DNA of 32,807 nucleotides from Candidatus Onthoplasma faecipullorum (GCA_019120295.1 DWVI01000004.1:230758-263564); one strand, 5' to 3'. Shown: positions 24,141 to 32,713, counted from the first letter of the stretch. Made by a program: numbers and translations. The notes: a model not told the origin generated them from the letters alone.

Positions 24141-26900
24141 ATGATTAGATATATTCCGGGTAAGACCAGGGTTAAAACTGAATTTTTTAAAAACATAACT
24201 TTTGGAGATATTATTCTCGCTTTGTTGTGTATTATTTTTGCCGTGGTCATTATGGCGAGCAACTTATTTAGAATAGGTGGAGTAGATTATAGGTGGTATG
24301 CATTGCTTGGTTGGGCTGCTATTTCTATTGTTTTCTATTTGCCTATTGACGAAGGTTTAAGGCTTTATAGTTCGATTATTCTTATCATACGATTTGCAGC
24401 GTTTCCTAAAAAGTACATCAACTTGAAGAATGGTCAAACTAAAAAACCGCGTGGCACAACAGACATGACTAAATTAACGCCATTCTTCAACATTGAAGTT
24501 GGTAAATTTATAAATTTTGGTGAATATTCGGGGCTTGTTATTGAGTTGCACCCAGTGGCGCTTGATTTGATGCAAGAGTCTGCGCAGGATAGTATAATAT
24601 TAACGTTTAGTAAGGCGCTTAAACGTATATCACAGTATCAGCGAGCGAGTTTAATAAAAAATGTTAAGCCAATGCGCTTTGATGTGTTCTTAAAAAACGA
24701 CGATGTTAAATATGATTTCTTAAATCAACTGCAACAAATGGGTTATTTCACCGAAGAAGAAATGAATATAAGAAATTTAATATTTAGAGAGCGTGTTGAG
24801 AGATTAAACAATGCAATAAAAGCTGAACCAATTTTGCAAAATCACTTTTATTTAGTTTTGTATGGTTCAGATAGGGCTAACTTGGAAGAAACTGCAACAG
24901 GTATAGTTAACGACCTTGGCACAGGGCAATACACAATTTCTGCTGATATATTAATGGAAGAAGATTTAATAAGTTTCTTAAAATCTAACTATGAATCAGT
25001 TTATGCAGAGCAAGAAATAAGTGGACTAGCACCTAGCCAAGTAAATAGTTGGGTTATGCCTGGCAGAGTGGACTTTAAAGTGGCGCGTGTTGAAATGGAT
25101 AAAAAGCCTTATAGGCAAATGGTGATTTCAAATTATCCACTTGAAGTTGGAAATGGTTGGGCTTATCCAATATTTAACCAAGAAGGCACACGTGTTATTA
25201 TGAACATAATGCCTGTTGATAAGGAAAAAGGCGAAAAAGCAATCGACCGCGCGGTTATGGAAAAGGAGTCTAAACTTGATAAGACATACCGTTCGAGTGA
25301 AATTATTGAAAAAGAAGCGGACATTGAGTCGTTGCAAACATTGCTAAAAGATTTAAAAACAAACAACGAACAATTATATGATGTGTCAATTCACCTTCGC
25401 GTTGAAGAACAAAACAGAAAAGAAGTTAGAAACGTTTTAAAACAATATGGTTTTAAGAGTTCAGATTTGTTTGGTAGGCAAGTTGATGCGTTTGTATCTT
25501 CAAGCGTAAATAGAATAGACACATTAAAACCATTTTATAGGTCTATGCCTTCAACCACCATTGCATCAGGTTTTCCAATGGTAGACTCAATCATGCAGGA
25601 CCCTGCTGGTTTCTGTATTGGACAATCTAGTGCGAGCGGTTACCCAGTGTTTGTGGACTTCTTCACTAGGGATACTAAAAAGGGTAGAATTAACTCTAAC
25701 ATGATGGTTATTGGTAAATCTGGTTCGGGTAAATCGTATGCGACTAAGGCAATTTTAACTAACCTTGCAGCAGACCGAACAAAGATGTTTATTCTTGACC
25801 CAGAAGATGAGTACACCGTTATGACTCAAAATTTGCGCGGTAAAGTAATCGACGTTGGTACTAATAAATCTGGTATTATAAACCCATTCCACATTATGGC
25901 AGCACTTGAAGATTTGGACTCTGCAAACACTAGCGACAACATAGACGACGTTAGTATTGACGAAATTGTGAAGGCTGCAGGAAGCAACAAAACGTTCTTC
26001 ACACACCTTCAATTCTTGGAACAATTTTTCCGCACAATTTTGGAAGGTATAAGTTCGGATGCGTTTGAAACACTAAACACATTAGTTGTTGAGTTGTATA
26101 ACAAAATGGGCATTAGTGAAAAAACCAACATCGCGAATTTAAAAGCAGAAGATTATCCGACATTCGACGATTTGTTTAAACTAATTAAAGACAAGTTGAA
26201 AACGGTAAAAGATGCATTCTATCGTAATAACTTGCTTATTCTTGAAACATACATTCAAAAATTTGCAACAGGCGGACGTAACTCAGACTTATGGAATGGT
26301 CCAACATCAATTCTTACCGACGAAAACTTGATTACATTTAACTTCCAAACATTGTTTGCAAGTAAGAATAATAGACTTGCAAACGCGCAAATGATGTTGG
26401 TTTTCAAATATCTAAACAACGAAATTATTAACAATAAGCGTTTTAATGAGCAATACAAAGAGCGTACAGGTAGTGACATTAAACGTCAAGTGGTCATTGC
26501 AGTGGACGAAGCGCACATGTTCATTGACCCAGATAGCCCAGTTGCACTTAACTTTATGGCTGAAATGGCAAAACGTATAAGAAAATATCAGGGTATGCAA
26601 ATTGTTATCACGCAAAATATTAAAGACTTCTTAGGTTCGCCAGAAATTCAAAGAAGGTCGGCGGCTATCATTAACGCTTGTCAATATTCTATGATTTTGC
26701 AGTTAGCGCCAAATGATATGGCGGACTTACTTGAACTATACAAATCAGCCGGTGGTATCAACGAACGTGAACAAGATGGTATCGTAACTGCGCCACGTGG
26801 TCGTGCCTTCTTTATCACAGGACCAATGGACCGTTCATTTATTGATATTATTGCGTTTGACAACGTCCGTGAAATCATGGGCGAAGGTGGTAGTAAATAA
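24141..26900 (+). CDS. VirB4/TraE-type T4SS ATPase with PrgI-like N-terminus
   Basis: 919 residues. The first 75 carry two membrane helices (about 21-41 and 51-69) after RYIPGKTRVKTEFFKNITFG, matching the PrgI-like small membrane protein that is a separate gene in many Bacillota systems and is fused here. A VirB4 N-terminal domain follows, then the motor: Walker A IGKSGSGKS (G525-S532), FILDPEDEYTVM, and Walker B VVIAVDEAHMF (D789, E790) with RKYQGMQIVITQN. VirB4 is the universal energy source for T4SS assembly and transport and sits at the cytoplasmic face of the channel. An AAGGGG-type ribosome binding site precedes the ATG. It is the last T4SS-type gene of the block and is followed by a terminator. 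Confidence 0.92.
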   Translation: MIRYIPGKTRVKTEFFKNITFGDIILALLCIIFAVVIMASNLFRIGGVDYRWYALLGWAAISIVFYLPIDEGLRLYSSIILIIRFAAFPKKYINLKNGQTKKPRGTTDMTKLTPFFNIEVGKFINFGEYSGLVIELHPVALDLMQESAQDSIILTFSKALKRISQYQRASLIKNVKPMRFDVFLKNDDVKYDFLNQLQQMGYFTEEEMNIRNLIFRERVERLNNAIKAEPILQNHFYLVLYGSDRANLEETATGIVNDLGTGQYTISADILMEEDLISFLKSNYESVYAEQEISGLAPSQVNSWVMPGRVDFKVARVEMDKKPYRQMVISNYPLEVGNGWAYPIFNQEGTRVIMNIMPVDKEKGEKAIDRAVMEKESKLDKTYRSSEIIEKEADIESLQTLLKDLKTNNEQLYDVSIHLRVEEQNRKEVRNVLKQYGFKSSDLFGRQVDAFVSSSVNRIDTLKPFYRSMPSTTIASGFPMVDSIMQDPAGFCIGQSSASGYPVFVDFFTRDTKKGRINSNMMVIGKSGSGKSYATKAILTNLAADRTKMFILDPEDEYTVMTQNLRGKVIDVGTNKSGIINPFHIMAALEDLDSANTSDNIDDVSIDEIVKAAGSNKTFFTHLQFLEQFFRTILEGISSDAFETLNTLVVELYNKMGISEKTNIANLKAEDYPTFDDLFKLIKDKLKTVKDAFYRNNLLILETYIQKFATGGRNSDLWNGPTSILTDENLITFNFQTLFASKNNRLANAQMMLVFKYLNNEIINNKRFNEQYKERTGSDIKRQVVIAVDEAHMFIDPDSPVALNFMAEMAKRIRKYQGMQIVITQNIKDFLGSPEIQRRSAAIINACQYSMILQLAPNDMADLLELYKSAGGINEREQDGIVTAPRGRAFFITGPMDRSFIDIIAFDNVREIMGEGGSK

Positions 26901-26915
26901 AAAACAATTTAAACT

Positions 26916-26945
26916 AAAAAGGAGATATTATTTATCTTCTTTTTT
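26916..26945 (+). terminator. Terminator after the VirB4-like gene, with an embedded RBS-like sequence
   Basis: AAAAAGGAGATA (26916-26927) pairs with TATCTTCTTTTT (26933-26944) with one G-U pair, ending in a T run. The left arm reads as a perfect ribosome binding site with no start codon after it. Confidence 0.65.
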
Positions 26946-26951
26946 GATTAT

Positions 26952-26980
26952 TTGACAAAAAAATATAAATTTATTAGTAT
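26952..26980 (+). promoter_or_regulatory. Promoter of the 27006 gene
   Basis: Perfect TTGACA (26952-26957) and TAGTAT (26975-26980) with a 17-nt spacer. A TATAAT at 26986-26991 without a good -35 is an alternative. Confidence 0.55.
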
Positions 26981-27005
26981 ATTCATATAATAAAACAGGT
27001 GAAAA

Positions 27006-27575
27006 ATGATTGAAGAATTTAATAAATCACAATTTGAGTATTTCTTAGATTGTCTAAAAAATTTTAAATTAACAAAATATTACGAAAAATTCAAAAATGA
27101 AGTAGTGATTGACACGGCAATTTCAGACCTTGGTTTTAAAAGAGAACCAACTTACACAATTGATTTTGACATGGACGAAAATGATTTGAATAAAACATTA
27201 GAAGAATTAGATAATATTTATAAAACAGACTATGATTTGTTCGACGAATATTCAGAATTTTATAACCTGTTAAAAGAATTACATAATGAACATAAACGGA
27301 GTAAAATGGAAGAACATAATTTTAAATGTGCTAGTTGTGGCGCAAATCTAAAAGCAGAAGAAAAATACTGCTCATATTGTGGTAGCCTTAATCCACAATA
27401 TAAGGAGAAAACTATAAAAGACGTGGAAATACCTAAAAATGAAGAAAATACTGATTTAGGTGACGATTTAGGCGACCTTTTTGGTGGCTTTTTAGGTGGA
27501 GTTATGATGGGAAGTGCTATGCGTGGGTTTGGTAGGTTTATGGGTGGAAGAAGGCACCCACCTAGAAGAAGGTAA
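27006..27575 (+). CDS. Zinc-ribbon protein with glycine-rich basic tail
   Basis: 189 residues. The N-terminal 100 are acidic and helical with no known motif. A single zinc ribbon follows (CASCGANLKAEEKYCSYCG; Cys108, 111, 122, 125), of the type found in bacterial zinc_ribbon_2 proteins. The end is first acidic (DLGDDLGDLFGG), then a Gly/Met-rich stretch and a basic RRHPPRRR tail. The start follows AGGTG. Two further zinc-ribbon genes follow on the same strand, so the three probably act together, but each gap contains its own ribosome binding site and the second gene its own promoter. Function not known; a scaffold or membrane-stress role is inferred from neighbours. Confidence 0.8.
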   Translation: MIEEFNKSQFEYFLDCLKNFKLTKYYEKFKNEVVIDTAISDLGFKREPTYTIDFDMDENDLNKTLEELDNIYKTDYDLFDEYSEFYNLLKELHNEHKRSKMEEHNFKCASCGANLKAEEKYCSYCGSLNPQYKEKTIKDVEIPKNEENTDLGDDLGDLFGGFLGGVMMGSAMRGFGRFMGGRRHPPRRR

Positions 27576-27621
27576 ATAACAAATGTGTGCGTTTTTGAAT
27601 AAAAATCAATAGTTTATTTAC

Positions 27622-27650
27622 TTTACAATCATATAAAATTTTGTTAAAAT
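27622..27650 (+). promoter_or_regulatory. Extended -10 promoter of the SPFH gene
   Basis: TTTACA (27622-27627), 17 nt, then TGTTAAAAT with the hexamer at 27645-27650. The short leader contains AGGAG. Confidence 0.6.
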
Positions 27651-27666
27651 AAAAATAGGAGTTATT

Positions 27667-28788
27667 ATGGGATGGTTTAAAAAACAACTTTTAGATGTTA
27701 TTGAATGGAAAGATGCGAGCAACGATATTTTAGTGTATCGTTATCCAATGAACAATCGTGAAGAAATCATGAATAGTTCAACTTTGGTTGTTAGGGAAAG
27801 CCAAGTTGCAATGTTTATTCATAAGGGTGAAATTGCAGATGTGTTTGGCCCAGGCACATATAAACTTGCAACTGAAAATATTCCTTTCTTAACTAAAATG
27901 TTGAGTTTGTCAACAGGTGGAAATTCGCGTATTAAAGCGGAAGTTTATTTCATTAACACAAAGCGTTTTATGGGTTTAAAATGGGGCACACAAAACCCTA
28001 TTATGATGCGCGATGTTGATTTTGGAAACATTCGTTTGCGTGGTTATGGAACGTTCGCAATCAAGGTGAGCGACCCAACAAAATTTATGCGTGAATGTTT
28101 CGGCACTAACGCAATTTATAGAGTGAATGATATTGTCACTCAATATAAGTCAAGTTTAATTCAATTATTAACAGATGTTATTGGTGAAAGCAAATTGTCC
28201 GCGCTTGACCTTGCTGCAAACTATAAAGATTTAGGCAAAATGGTTGAAGAGCGAGCAAAAACTGAGTTTGAACCACTTGGTCTTAAAGTTTCTAATTTTG
28301 TGATTGAGAATTTATCTCTTCCAGAAGATGTTGAAAAAATGCTTGACGAACGCACAAAAATGGGCGTTATTGAAGATAAAATGGGAACGTACACTCAATT
28401 TAAAGCAGCAAACGCTATGGGTGATATTGCAAAAAATCCATCTGGTGGTGGTCTTGCAGGTCTTGGTGTTGGGCTTGGCGCAGGCGCAAATATGGGTGAG
28501 TTGTTTGCAGATTCAGTCGCTGGTGCTAAAAATAAACGCCGTCAAGTAACAGTGCAATGCGTTAAATGTGGGGCTTCAATTCCTGGAAAATCAAAATTCT
28601 GCCCTGAATGTGGTGCAACGCAAGTTTTATCTTGCCCAAAATGTGGCGAGCCAATTTCAAAAGGCAGCAAATTCTGCGCTAACTGTGGAGAAAAATTAAC
28701 TGTTAGTGAAAAAGTTTGCCCAAAATGCGGAAAAGTTTTGGCTCCAAATGCAAAATTTTGCCCAGATTGTGGCGAAAAAATTAAATAA
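27667..28788 (+). CDS. SPFH-domain protein with triple zinc ribbon (YdjI/virion core-like)
   Basis: 373 residues. Residues 1-230 match the YdjI-type SPFH family: MGWFKKQLLDVIEWKD start, LVVRESQVAMFIHKGEIADVFGPGTY, RMRDVDFG-like MMRDVDFGNIRLRGYGTFAIKV, and EFEPLGLKVSNFVIENLSLPE. A Gly-rich linker (258-277) leads to three consecutive zinc ribbons with 12 Cys (298-315, 323-340, 351-368). In B. subtilis, YdjI is a peripheral membrane protein working with PspA and the zinc-ribbon membrane proteins YdjG and YdjH in envelope stress. No membrane helix is seen here, consistent with YdjI. The neighbouring membrane zinc-ribbon gene (28856) could be its anchor. Automatic annotation often calls the family virion core protein; nothing viral is nearby. 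Confidence 0.88.
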   Translation: MGWFKKQLLDVIEWKDASNDILVYRYPMNNREEIMNSSTLVVRESQVAMFIHKGEIADVFGPGTYKLATENIPFLTKMLSLSTGGNSRIKAEVYFINTKRFMGLKWGTQNPIMMRDVDFGNIRLRGYGTFAIKVSDPTKFMRECFGTNAIYRVNDIVTQYKSSLIQLLTDVIGESKLSALDLAANYKDLGKMVEERAKTEFEPLGLKVSNFVIENLSLPEDVEKMLDERTKMGVIEDKMGTYTQFKAANAMGDIAKNPSGGGLAGLGVGLGAGANMGELFADSVAGAKNKRRQVTVQCVKCGASIPGKSKFCPECGATQVLSCPKCGEPISKGSKFCANCGEKLTVSEKVCPKCGKVLAPNAKFCPDCGEKIK

Positions 28789-28855
28789 AAATATGTAAAT
28801 TTTTTAAAAGGTTAAAAAATCACTTTAATCAAAAATAAATTTTAGGAAGGTTAAA

Positions 28856-29302
28856 ATGGGATTATTTAGTTATAGAGAAAAAAGATTTGGTAAGGCTGCT
28901 TTGGTGATATTAGCACTTGTGCTAATTGCTCTTGCTGGTGGTGCAATTTATGGCGGAATTTATGCTGTTATGCATATGGCGCACTGGTCAAAATATATCA
29001 TTATTGTGGTTGCTTGTATAATAGGTTTAGTGTTGGCTGTGTTTGGAATATTTTTGTTTTTCTTCACTTTCAGTATGTTAAATAGTTGGAAGAGCGGAAG
29101 AGATGGCAACTGGTCAAAAGGTGTTTCAAATGCACGTCTTTGTGATAAATGTGGTAGACCAATCACTAAAAAGGCTGAATATTGCGAACACTGCGGTGCA
29201 AAGCAAGAAACAGGTTTGGGTTTAAAAGAGTGCCCAAATTGCAAAACAAAAAATAGCGGACCAGCAGAATACTGTGAAAAATGTGGTCATAAATTTGAGT
29301 AG
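28856..29302 (+). CDS. Two-helix membrane protein with double zinc ribbon
   Basis: 148 residues. Two hydrophobic helices at about 14-36 and 46-72 anchor the protein, leaving a cytoplasmic C-terminal half with two zinc ribbons (Cys96, 99, 110, 113 and Cys126, 129, 140, 143). The ribbons resemble those of the SPFH protein just upstream (e.g. CDKCGRPITKKAEYCEHCG), so the two are probably partners at the membrane, like YdjI with YdjG/YdjH. The start has AGGAAGG upstream. A perfect palindromic terminator begins at the stop codon, closing the three-gene zinc-ribbon group. Confidence 0.83.
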   Translation: MGLFSYREKRFGKAALVILALVLIALAGGAIYGGIYAVMHMAHWSKYIIIVVACIIGLVLAVFGIFLFFFTFSMLNSWKSGRDGNWSKGVSNARLCDKCGRPITKKAEYCEHCGAKQETGLGLKECPNCKTKNSGPAEYCEKCGHKFE

Positions 29303-29330
29303 AAAGAAAGGAAATTTCCTTTCTTTTTTT
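29303..29330 (+). terminator. Terminator after the zinc-ribbon group
   Basis: AAAGAAAGGAAA and its exact complement TTTCCTTTCTTT (29303-29326) form a palindrome directly after the stop, followed by a T run. Confidence 0.85.
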
Positions 29331-29554
29331 TGCGATTAGAAAAGGAAATTCTATAATTAAAATGTTGTTTTTGTAACAAATTTAATATATCTTAAATTGC
29401 TTTAAAATTCGTAGTTTTTAGACATTATTAGTGCTTTTATTTCCGCTTTTTTATTTGGTAAAATTTGTTAAATTTAGTAGTCTATTATTGTTGAATTCAA
29501 TACATATTTTTAAATTTAATTTTAACAAATTACATCATTATTAAGGGGGAAATT

Positions 29555-29896
29555 ATGAGAAAGAAAATAAAAGGAAAATTGTATTTTTTAGCGCGGGATG
29601 CAAAATCTAGAATGAGAAATTATAACAAAGAAAAGAGTGTGTTTGAACAACTTCCTTATGCAAAAACTTTCAGTGCGCATGACCAAGAGTTGTACGAACG
29701 CGTTTGCAAGATGCTACTTAGCGACCAAGTTATAATAAATCCAATTCAAGAGTTGGTTGATAAAAAAGTGTATTCAACTTTGTCGCTTGAAGCAAAACAA
29801 AGATACATATTTGATTTATCAGAAAAATATAAAGAAATGAAATTGCGTTTTGAAAGAGAACATGAAGGTATGAATGCAATGTCTAATATTGTGTAA
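29555..29896 (+). CDS. Unrecognised 113-aa basic protein
   Basis: 113 residues, strongly basic at the N-terminus (MRKKIKGKLYFLARDAKSRMR) and largely helical after that, ending with a Lys/Glu/Arg-rich helix. No Cys-pair, signal peptide or membrane helix. GGGGG lies 6-7 nt before the ATG, which supports a real gene. The 250 nt upstream are AT-rich with only a weak promoter candidate (TTGTTG at 29488, TAAATT at 29511). No family recognised. Confidence 0.65.
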   Translation: MRKKIKGKLYFLARDAKSRMRNYNKEKSVFEQLPYAKTFSAHDQELYERVCKMLLSDQVIINPIQELVDKKVYSTLSLEAKQRYIFDLSEKYKEMKLRFEREHEGMNAMSNIV

Positions 29897-30095
29897 TAAA
29901 ATGTAGTTTATTTCTTTTTAATATATGATGAATATTATTTATATAATGGAAAAAAAGTGTAATTTGTTTATAGGGTTAATTGATGTGTTTTCTTAATAAA
30001 CTTGTTTTGCTTTTAGTTATTGGATAATATTTTCGACAAATTTACATCAATATATCAACAAATAAACACCATAATGTTAAATTTTACAAAATAAT

Positions 30096-30124
30096 TTGAC
30101 TTTTGTACAAAAACATGTTAAAGT
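30096..30124 (+). promoter_or_regulatory. Extended -10 promoter of the 30152 gene
   Basis: TTGACT (30096-30101), 17 nt, then TGTTAAAGT with the hexamer at 30119-30124. The leader carries AAGGTG before the ATG at 30152. Confidence 0.6.
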
Positions 30125-30151
30125 TATATAAAGGTTAATCAAGGTGTTTTT

Positions 30152-30547
30152 ATGAATTCTTTATATACAAAAAGTGACCAAGACGAGATGCTGAGTAAGA
30201 TATGCAAATACATAGATGTTAAATGTCCAATTTTATTTACTAATGATTTTAAGGATAATATTAGGCAAATATGTGTGCAAAAAGTTTGTAATGTAATAGG
30301 AATTAAGTGTGCGTGCAATTATAGGAATGCGTTTATGACTTTTTTTTCGGACATTGCGGGCGAAGCGGTAGTTGAAACTTTTGGTTTGAAATTTCATATA
30401 GCAGGTGAAGAACTCCGCTTTTTTACGTATAACCATGTAAATTTGGTGGACTCGGGCTATAACATGTTGCAACAAGAAGACAAAGACGAAGCGTTTTTAG
30501 ATATGTTTAAATTAGCAGACGACTATAAGTATATAAAAGGTTTATAA
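30152..30547 (+). CDS. Unrecognised 131-aa protein with five cysteines
   Basis: 131 residues, no signal peptide or membrane helix. Cys are spread over the first half (ISK-I-C, KCP, QICVQKVC, KCAC), possibly a metal site but not in a regular zinc-ribbon spacing. The second half is acidic. AAGGTG precedes the ATG and a good promoter lies upstream, so it is probably expressed. No family recognised; its right neighbour is convergent. Confidence 0.65.
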   Translation: MNSLYTKSDQDEMLSKICKYIDVKCPILFTNDFKDNIRQICVQKVCNVIGIKCACNYRNAFMTFFSDIAGEAVVETFGLKFHIAGEELRFFTYNHVNLVDSGYNMLQQEDKDEAFLDMFKLADDYKYIKGL

Positions 30548-30584
30548 AAAATATATCTTATTAATTTTTACGTGTTTTTAAAAT

Positions 30585-30617
30585 AAAAAACCACATTAAC
30601 TGTGGCTTTTCTTTTTT
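30585..30617. terminator. Bidirectional terminator between the 30152 gene and the lipoprotein gene
   Basis: CCACA (30591-30595) pairs with TGTGG (30601-30605) over TTAAC, flanked by AAAAAA and a broken T run. The stem is short but both flanks have the expected A/T runs. Confidence 0.6.
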
Positions 30618-31299
30618 ATGCTTTTTTGGCAATAATTTCTGATGTGTTGGCATCAATTAGTATTCCTAACGTGTCCCCATTTGTTGATATTACGCCGACG
30701 TACCAATAGTAACTATTTGAGTCGGTTGAATAGTCTTTCATAATTTTCATAACAACTTCAATTTTAACATTTTTGTCAGACATAACATTTTGTAAATCTT
30801 CCTGCAACTCTTGGTTTGCAATTTCTAGTGCACGGGTGCTATTAACACTAAAATCATTTGAAACGCATGCCATTGGTTGATTGAAACTATATCCTGTGAA
30901 GGTTATTTGAATTTCAACAACGGCATCATTTGCAATTGACTCTCCAATATCCACTGAGTAAGTGTTGTCAACAGGTGATTGAATTAAAAAGCCGTTAAAA
31001 CTTTCGTCATTTACTTTTAAATAATAAGTGTAACTATCATTTGCAAGTGGTGCGCGATCGTTTCTAGCAAGGGTTATAACGCCGAATGGCACAAGCGAAC
31101 CAACTTCACCGTCTAAATCATAGTTTTCTTCACGCATTCCAGAAGAAAGGGTTACGGTGTATAAATCGTCCTGCGCTGAAAATAAGTTGTTACGCTCTTC
31201 AATCACGTAGTCTGACAAATTGATTTCTGCGGTTTTACAAGCAGTTAGCCCAACAAGCGACACCATTAAAACTAAAATAATTAAAATTTTCTTTTTCAT
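30616..31299 (-). CDS. Lipoprotein of unknown function
   Basis: 227 residues. MKKKILIILVLMVSLVGLTAC is a lipoprotein signal with lipobox LTAC, Cys21 being the lipid-modified residue after signal peptidase II. The mature domain is Asp/Asn/Ser-rich and probably mostly beta. The last 60 residues (ALEIANQELQEDLQ ... YWYVGVISTNGDTLGILIDANTSEIIAKKA) recall the PepSY-like pattern of a helix followed by a sheet ending in a D-A-x-T-G-E-type turn, here DANTSEI; this likeness is tentative. It would sit on the outer face of the membrane. A GAGGT lies before the ATG. It is monocistronic on the minus strand. Confidence 0.82.
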   Translation of the reverse strand: MKKKILIILVLMVSLVGLTACKTAEINLSDYVIEERNNLFSAQDDLYTVTLSSGMREENYDLDGEVGSLVPFGVITLARNDRAPLANDSYTYYLKVNDESFNGFLIQSPVDNTYSVDIGESIANDAVVEIQITFTGYSFNQPMACVSNDFSVNSTRALEIANQELQEDLQNVMSDKNVKIEVVMKIMKDYSTDSNSYYWYVGVISTNGDTLGILIDANTSEIIAKKA

Positions 31300-31470
31300 A
31301 AATACCTCAATTTATCATATTACCTTGTCCAATAAATTAGAACGGTTATCATAAATAAACCACGGAATTTTTAATATTTTTATGAAAATTTATTGTGCTT
31401 TTTAGAATATAACATAATATTTTGCGATAGTAAATTTTAGCATTGCATAGTATGTTATTTAGAATAGACC

Positions 31471-31499
31471 TTGTAAAATTATTTAATTTATGATAAAAT
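31471..31499 (+). promoter_or_regulatory. Extended -10 promoter giving leaderless metallopeptidase gene
   Basis: TTGTAA (31471-31476), 17 nt, then TGATAAAAT with the hexamer at 31494-31499. The ATG at 31506 follows after 6 nt; there is no ribosome binding site. Confidence 0.65.
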
Positions 31500-31505
31500 A
31501 AAAGT

Positions 31506-32606
31506 ATGAAAGGCAAAAAACTTAAGATAACAGAAAAATATGTGCAAGAATTTAATGAAAGGTGTAGCAATTTCCGAGCACCTGAATTTTTAAGATTTTT
31601 AACTGAATCAGACGGAAATAATGTTTCCTATTTAGATTTGATTGTTCAATTAGAAAATGTTATTAAATTAAAGCCATACAAACAAGAAAAGAAAATAAAT
31701 TTCACCATTGAAGAAATGACTGCAATTATTGAAGAATTTTATTCAAAATATTTTCCTAAAAAAGCAGAAGAAGTTAAGCAAATTCTAAACGGAACTCATC
31801 CTTATTTTATGGATCAAAATGGAAAATCAACAGTCCATTTTGAAAAAGTAAATTTAGATGAAAACCGTTCTAGCAACGTTGGACATAGTGGCAACAATCC
31901 TTATCTAAATTTCAATGTTTATTTAAAAGATACAATTGAAGATTTAAGAACAACCGCACACGAACTAACGCATGCAATAAGTGCTCATGAAACAAAAATT
32001 GTGGATGCAATAAAAGAAAATACGCCTAAAAAAGTGTTTGATAGATTAACAAAAGATAAAAGTTTTGAAAGCGATAGTATATGCGAGATAGAAAGTCATA
32101 TTATTGAAAAACTTTTTAATAAGTTTTTGTTATCAAAAGGTATAATGAATGAAGAAGATATAAAAGTTTATGAAAACAGTGAAAAGATAAGCCTAGTTAG
32201 TGAATTAAGCTTAATTCGTGAAGAGCGAGATGTTATAAAGTGCCTTTCATTTCCTGTTACACAAGAAGATTTGACGGCACTTGTGGAAAAATTATATAAA
32301 GACAAAAATTTCCGTTTGATTGATAGAATTAAAAAGATGCACGACACATCTCGAAATAGTGAGCATATGTTTAGATATGTTGTTGGAAGAGTGGTTGCAG
32401 ATGTTTGGTTTAAAAGATTTGAAGAATGTGAAACAAATAAAGAAAGAAGAGAAATGTTGAAAATATTCCAAAACTATTTAAACAAAACGCATGAATTAGA
32501 TTTAGAGTCGGCATGTGAAGAATTGTTAGGCTTAGATTTTACGTCAATTGTTGAAGATTATTGCCTAGGTAAAATTAGTGATATAAAAACGCAAAATAAT
32601 ATATAA
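31506..32606 (+). CDS. M3-like zinc metallopeptidase (HELTH)
   Basis: 366 residues, cytoplasmic (no signal peptide). AHELTHAISAHE contains the zincin motif H152-E153-L-T-H156. About 38 residues later, ICEIESHIIEKLF resembles the E-x-P-S-x-x-x-E segment of M3 (oligoendopeptidase F/thimet) peptidases, making Glu194 the likely third zinc ligand. The protein is about half to two-thirds the size of PepF, with a shortened helical N-terminal part, so it is either a compact M3-like family or a related gluzincin. Upstream NPYLNFNVYLKDTIEDL may form the edge strand that binds substrate. The gene appears leaderless. Substrate unknown; small peptides are the family norm. Confidence 0.72.
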   Translation: MKGKKLKITEKYVQEFNERCSNFRAPEFLRFLTESDGNNVSYLDLIVQLENVIKLKPYKQEKKINFTIEEMTAIIEEFYSKYFPKKAEEVKQILNGTHPYFMDQNGKSTVHFEKVNLDENRSSNVGHSGNNPYLNFNVYLKDTIEDLRTTAHELTHAISAHETKIVDAIKENTPKKVFDRLTKDKSFESDSICEIESHIIEKLFNKFLLSKGIMNEEDIKVYENSEKISLVSELSLIREERDVIKCLSFPVTQEDLTALVEKLYKDKNFRLIDRIKKMHDTSRNSEHMFRYVVGRVVADVWFKRFEECETNKERREMLKIFQNYLNKTHELDLESACEELLGLDFTSIVEDYCLGKISDIKTQNNI

Positions 32607-32713
32607 AATTTAAATATTTTTAAAAAATTATCAAAATTTTTATTATTTTTCTAATAAATGTTAAAAAATTTCAATTAAAATTAAATTTATTTTATTTATT
32701 TTTAGTTTTAGTT

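Noticed and set aside
27667..28788. Phage origin suggested by the family nickname virion core protein
   Set aside because: The domains are SPFH plus zinc ribbons as in YdjI; no phage structural, lysis or integration genes are present.
29962..30012. 16-codon ORF after a TATAATG near 29948
   Set aside because: Too short, with no ribosome binding site or conserved feature, in a region where TATAAT occurs by chance.
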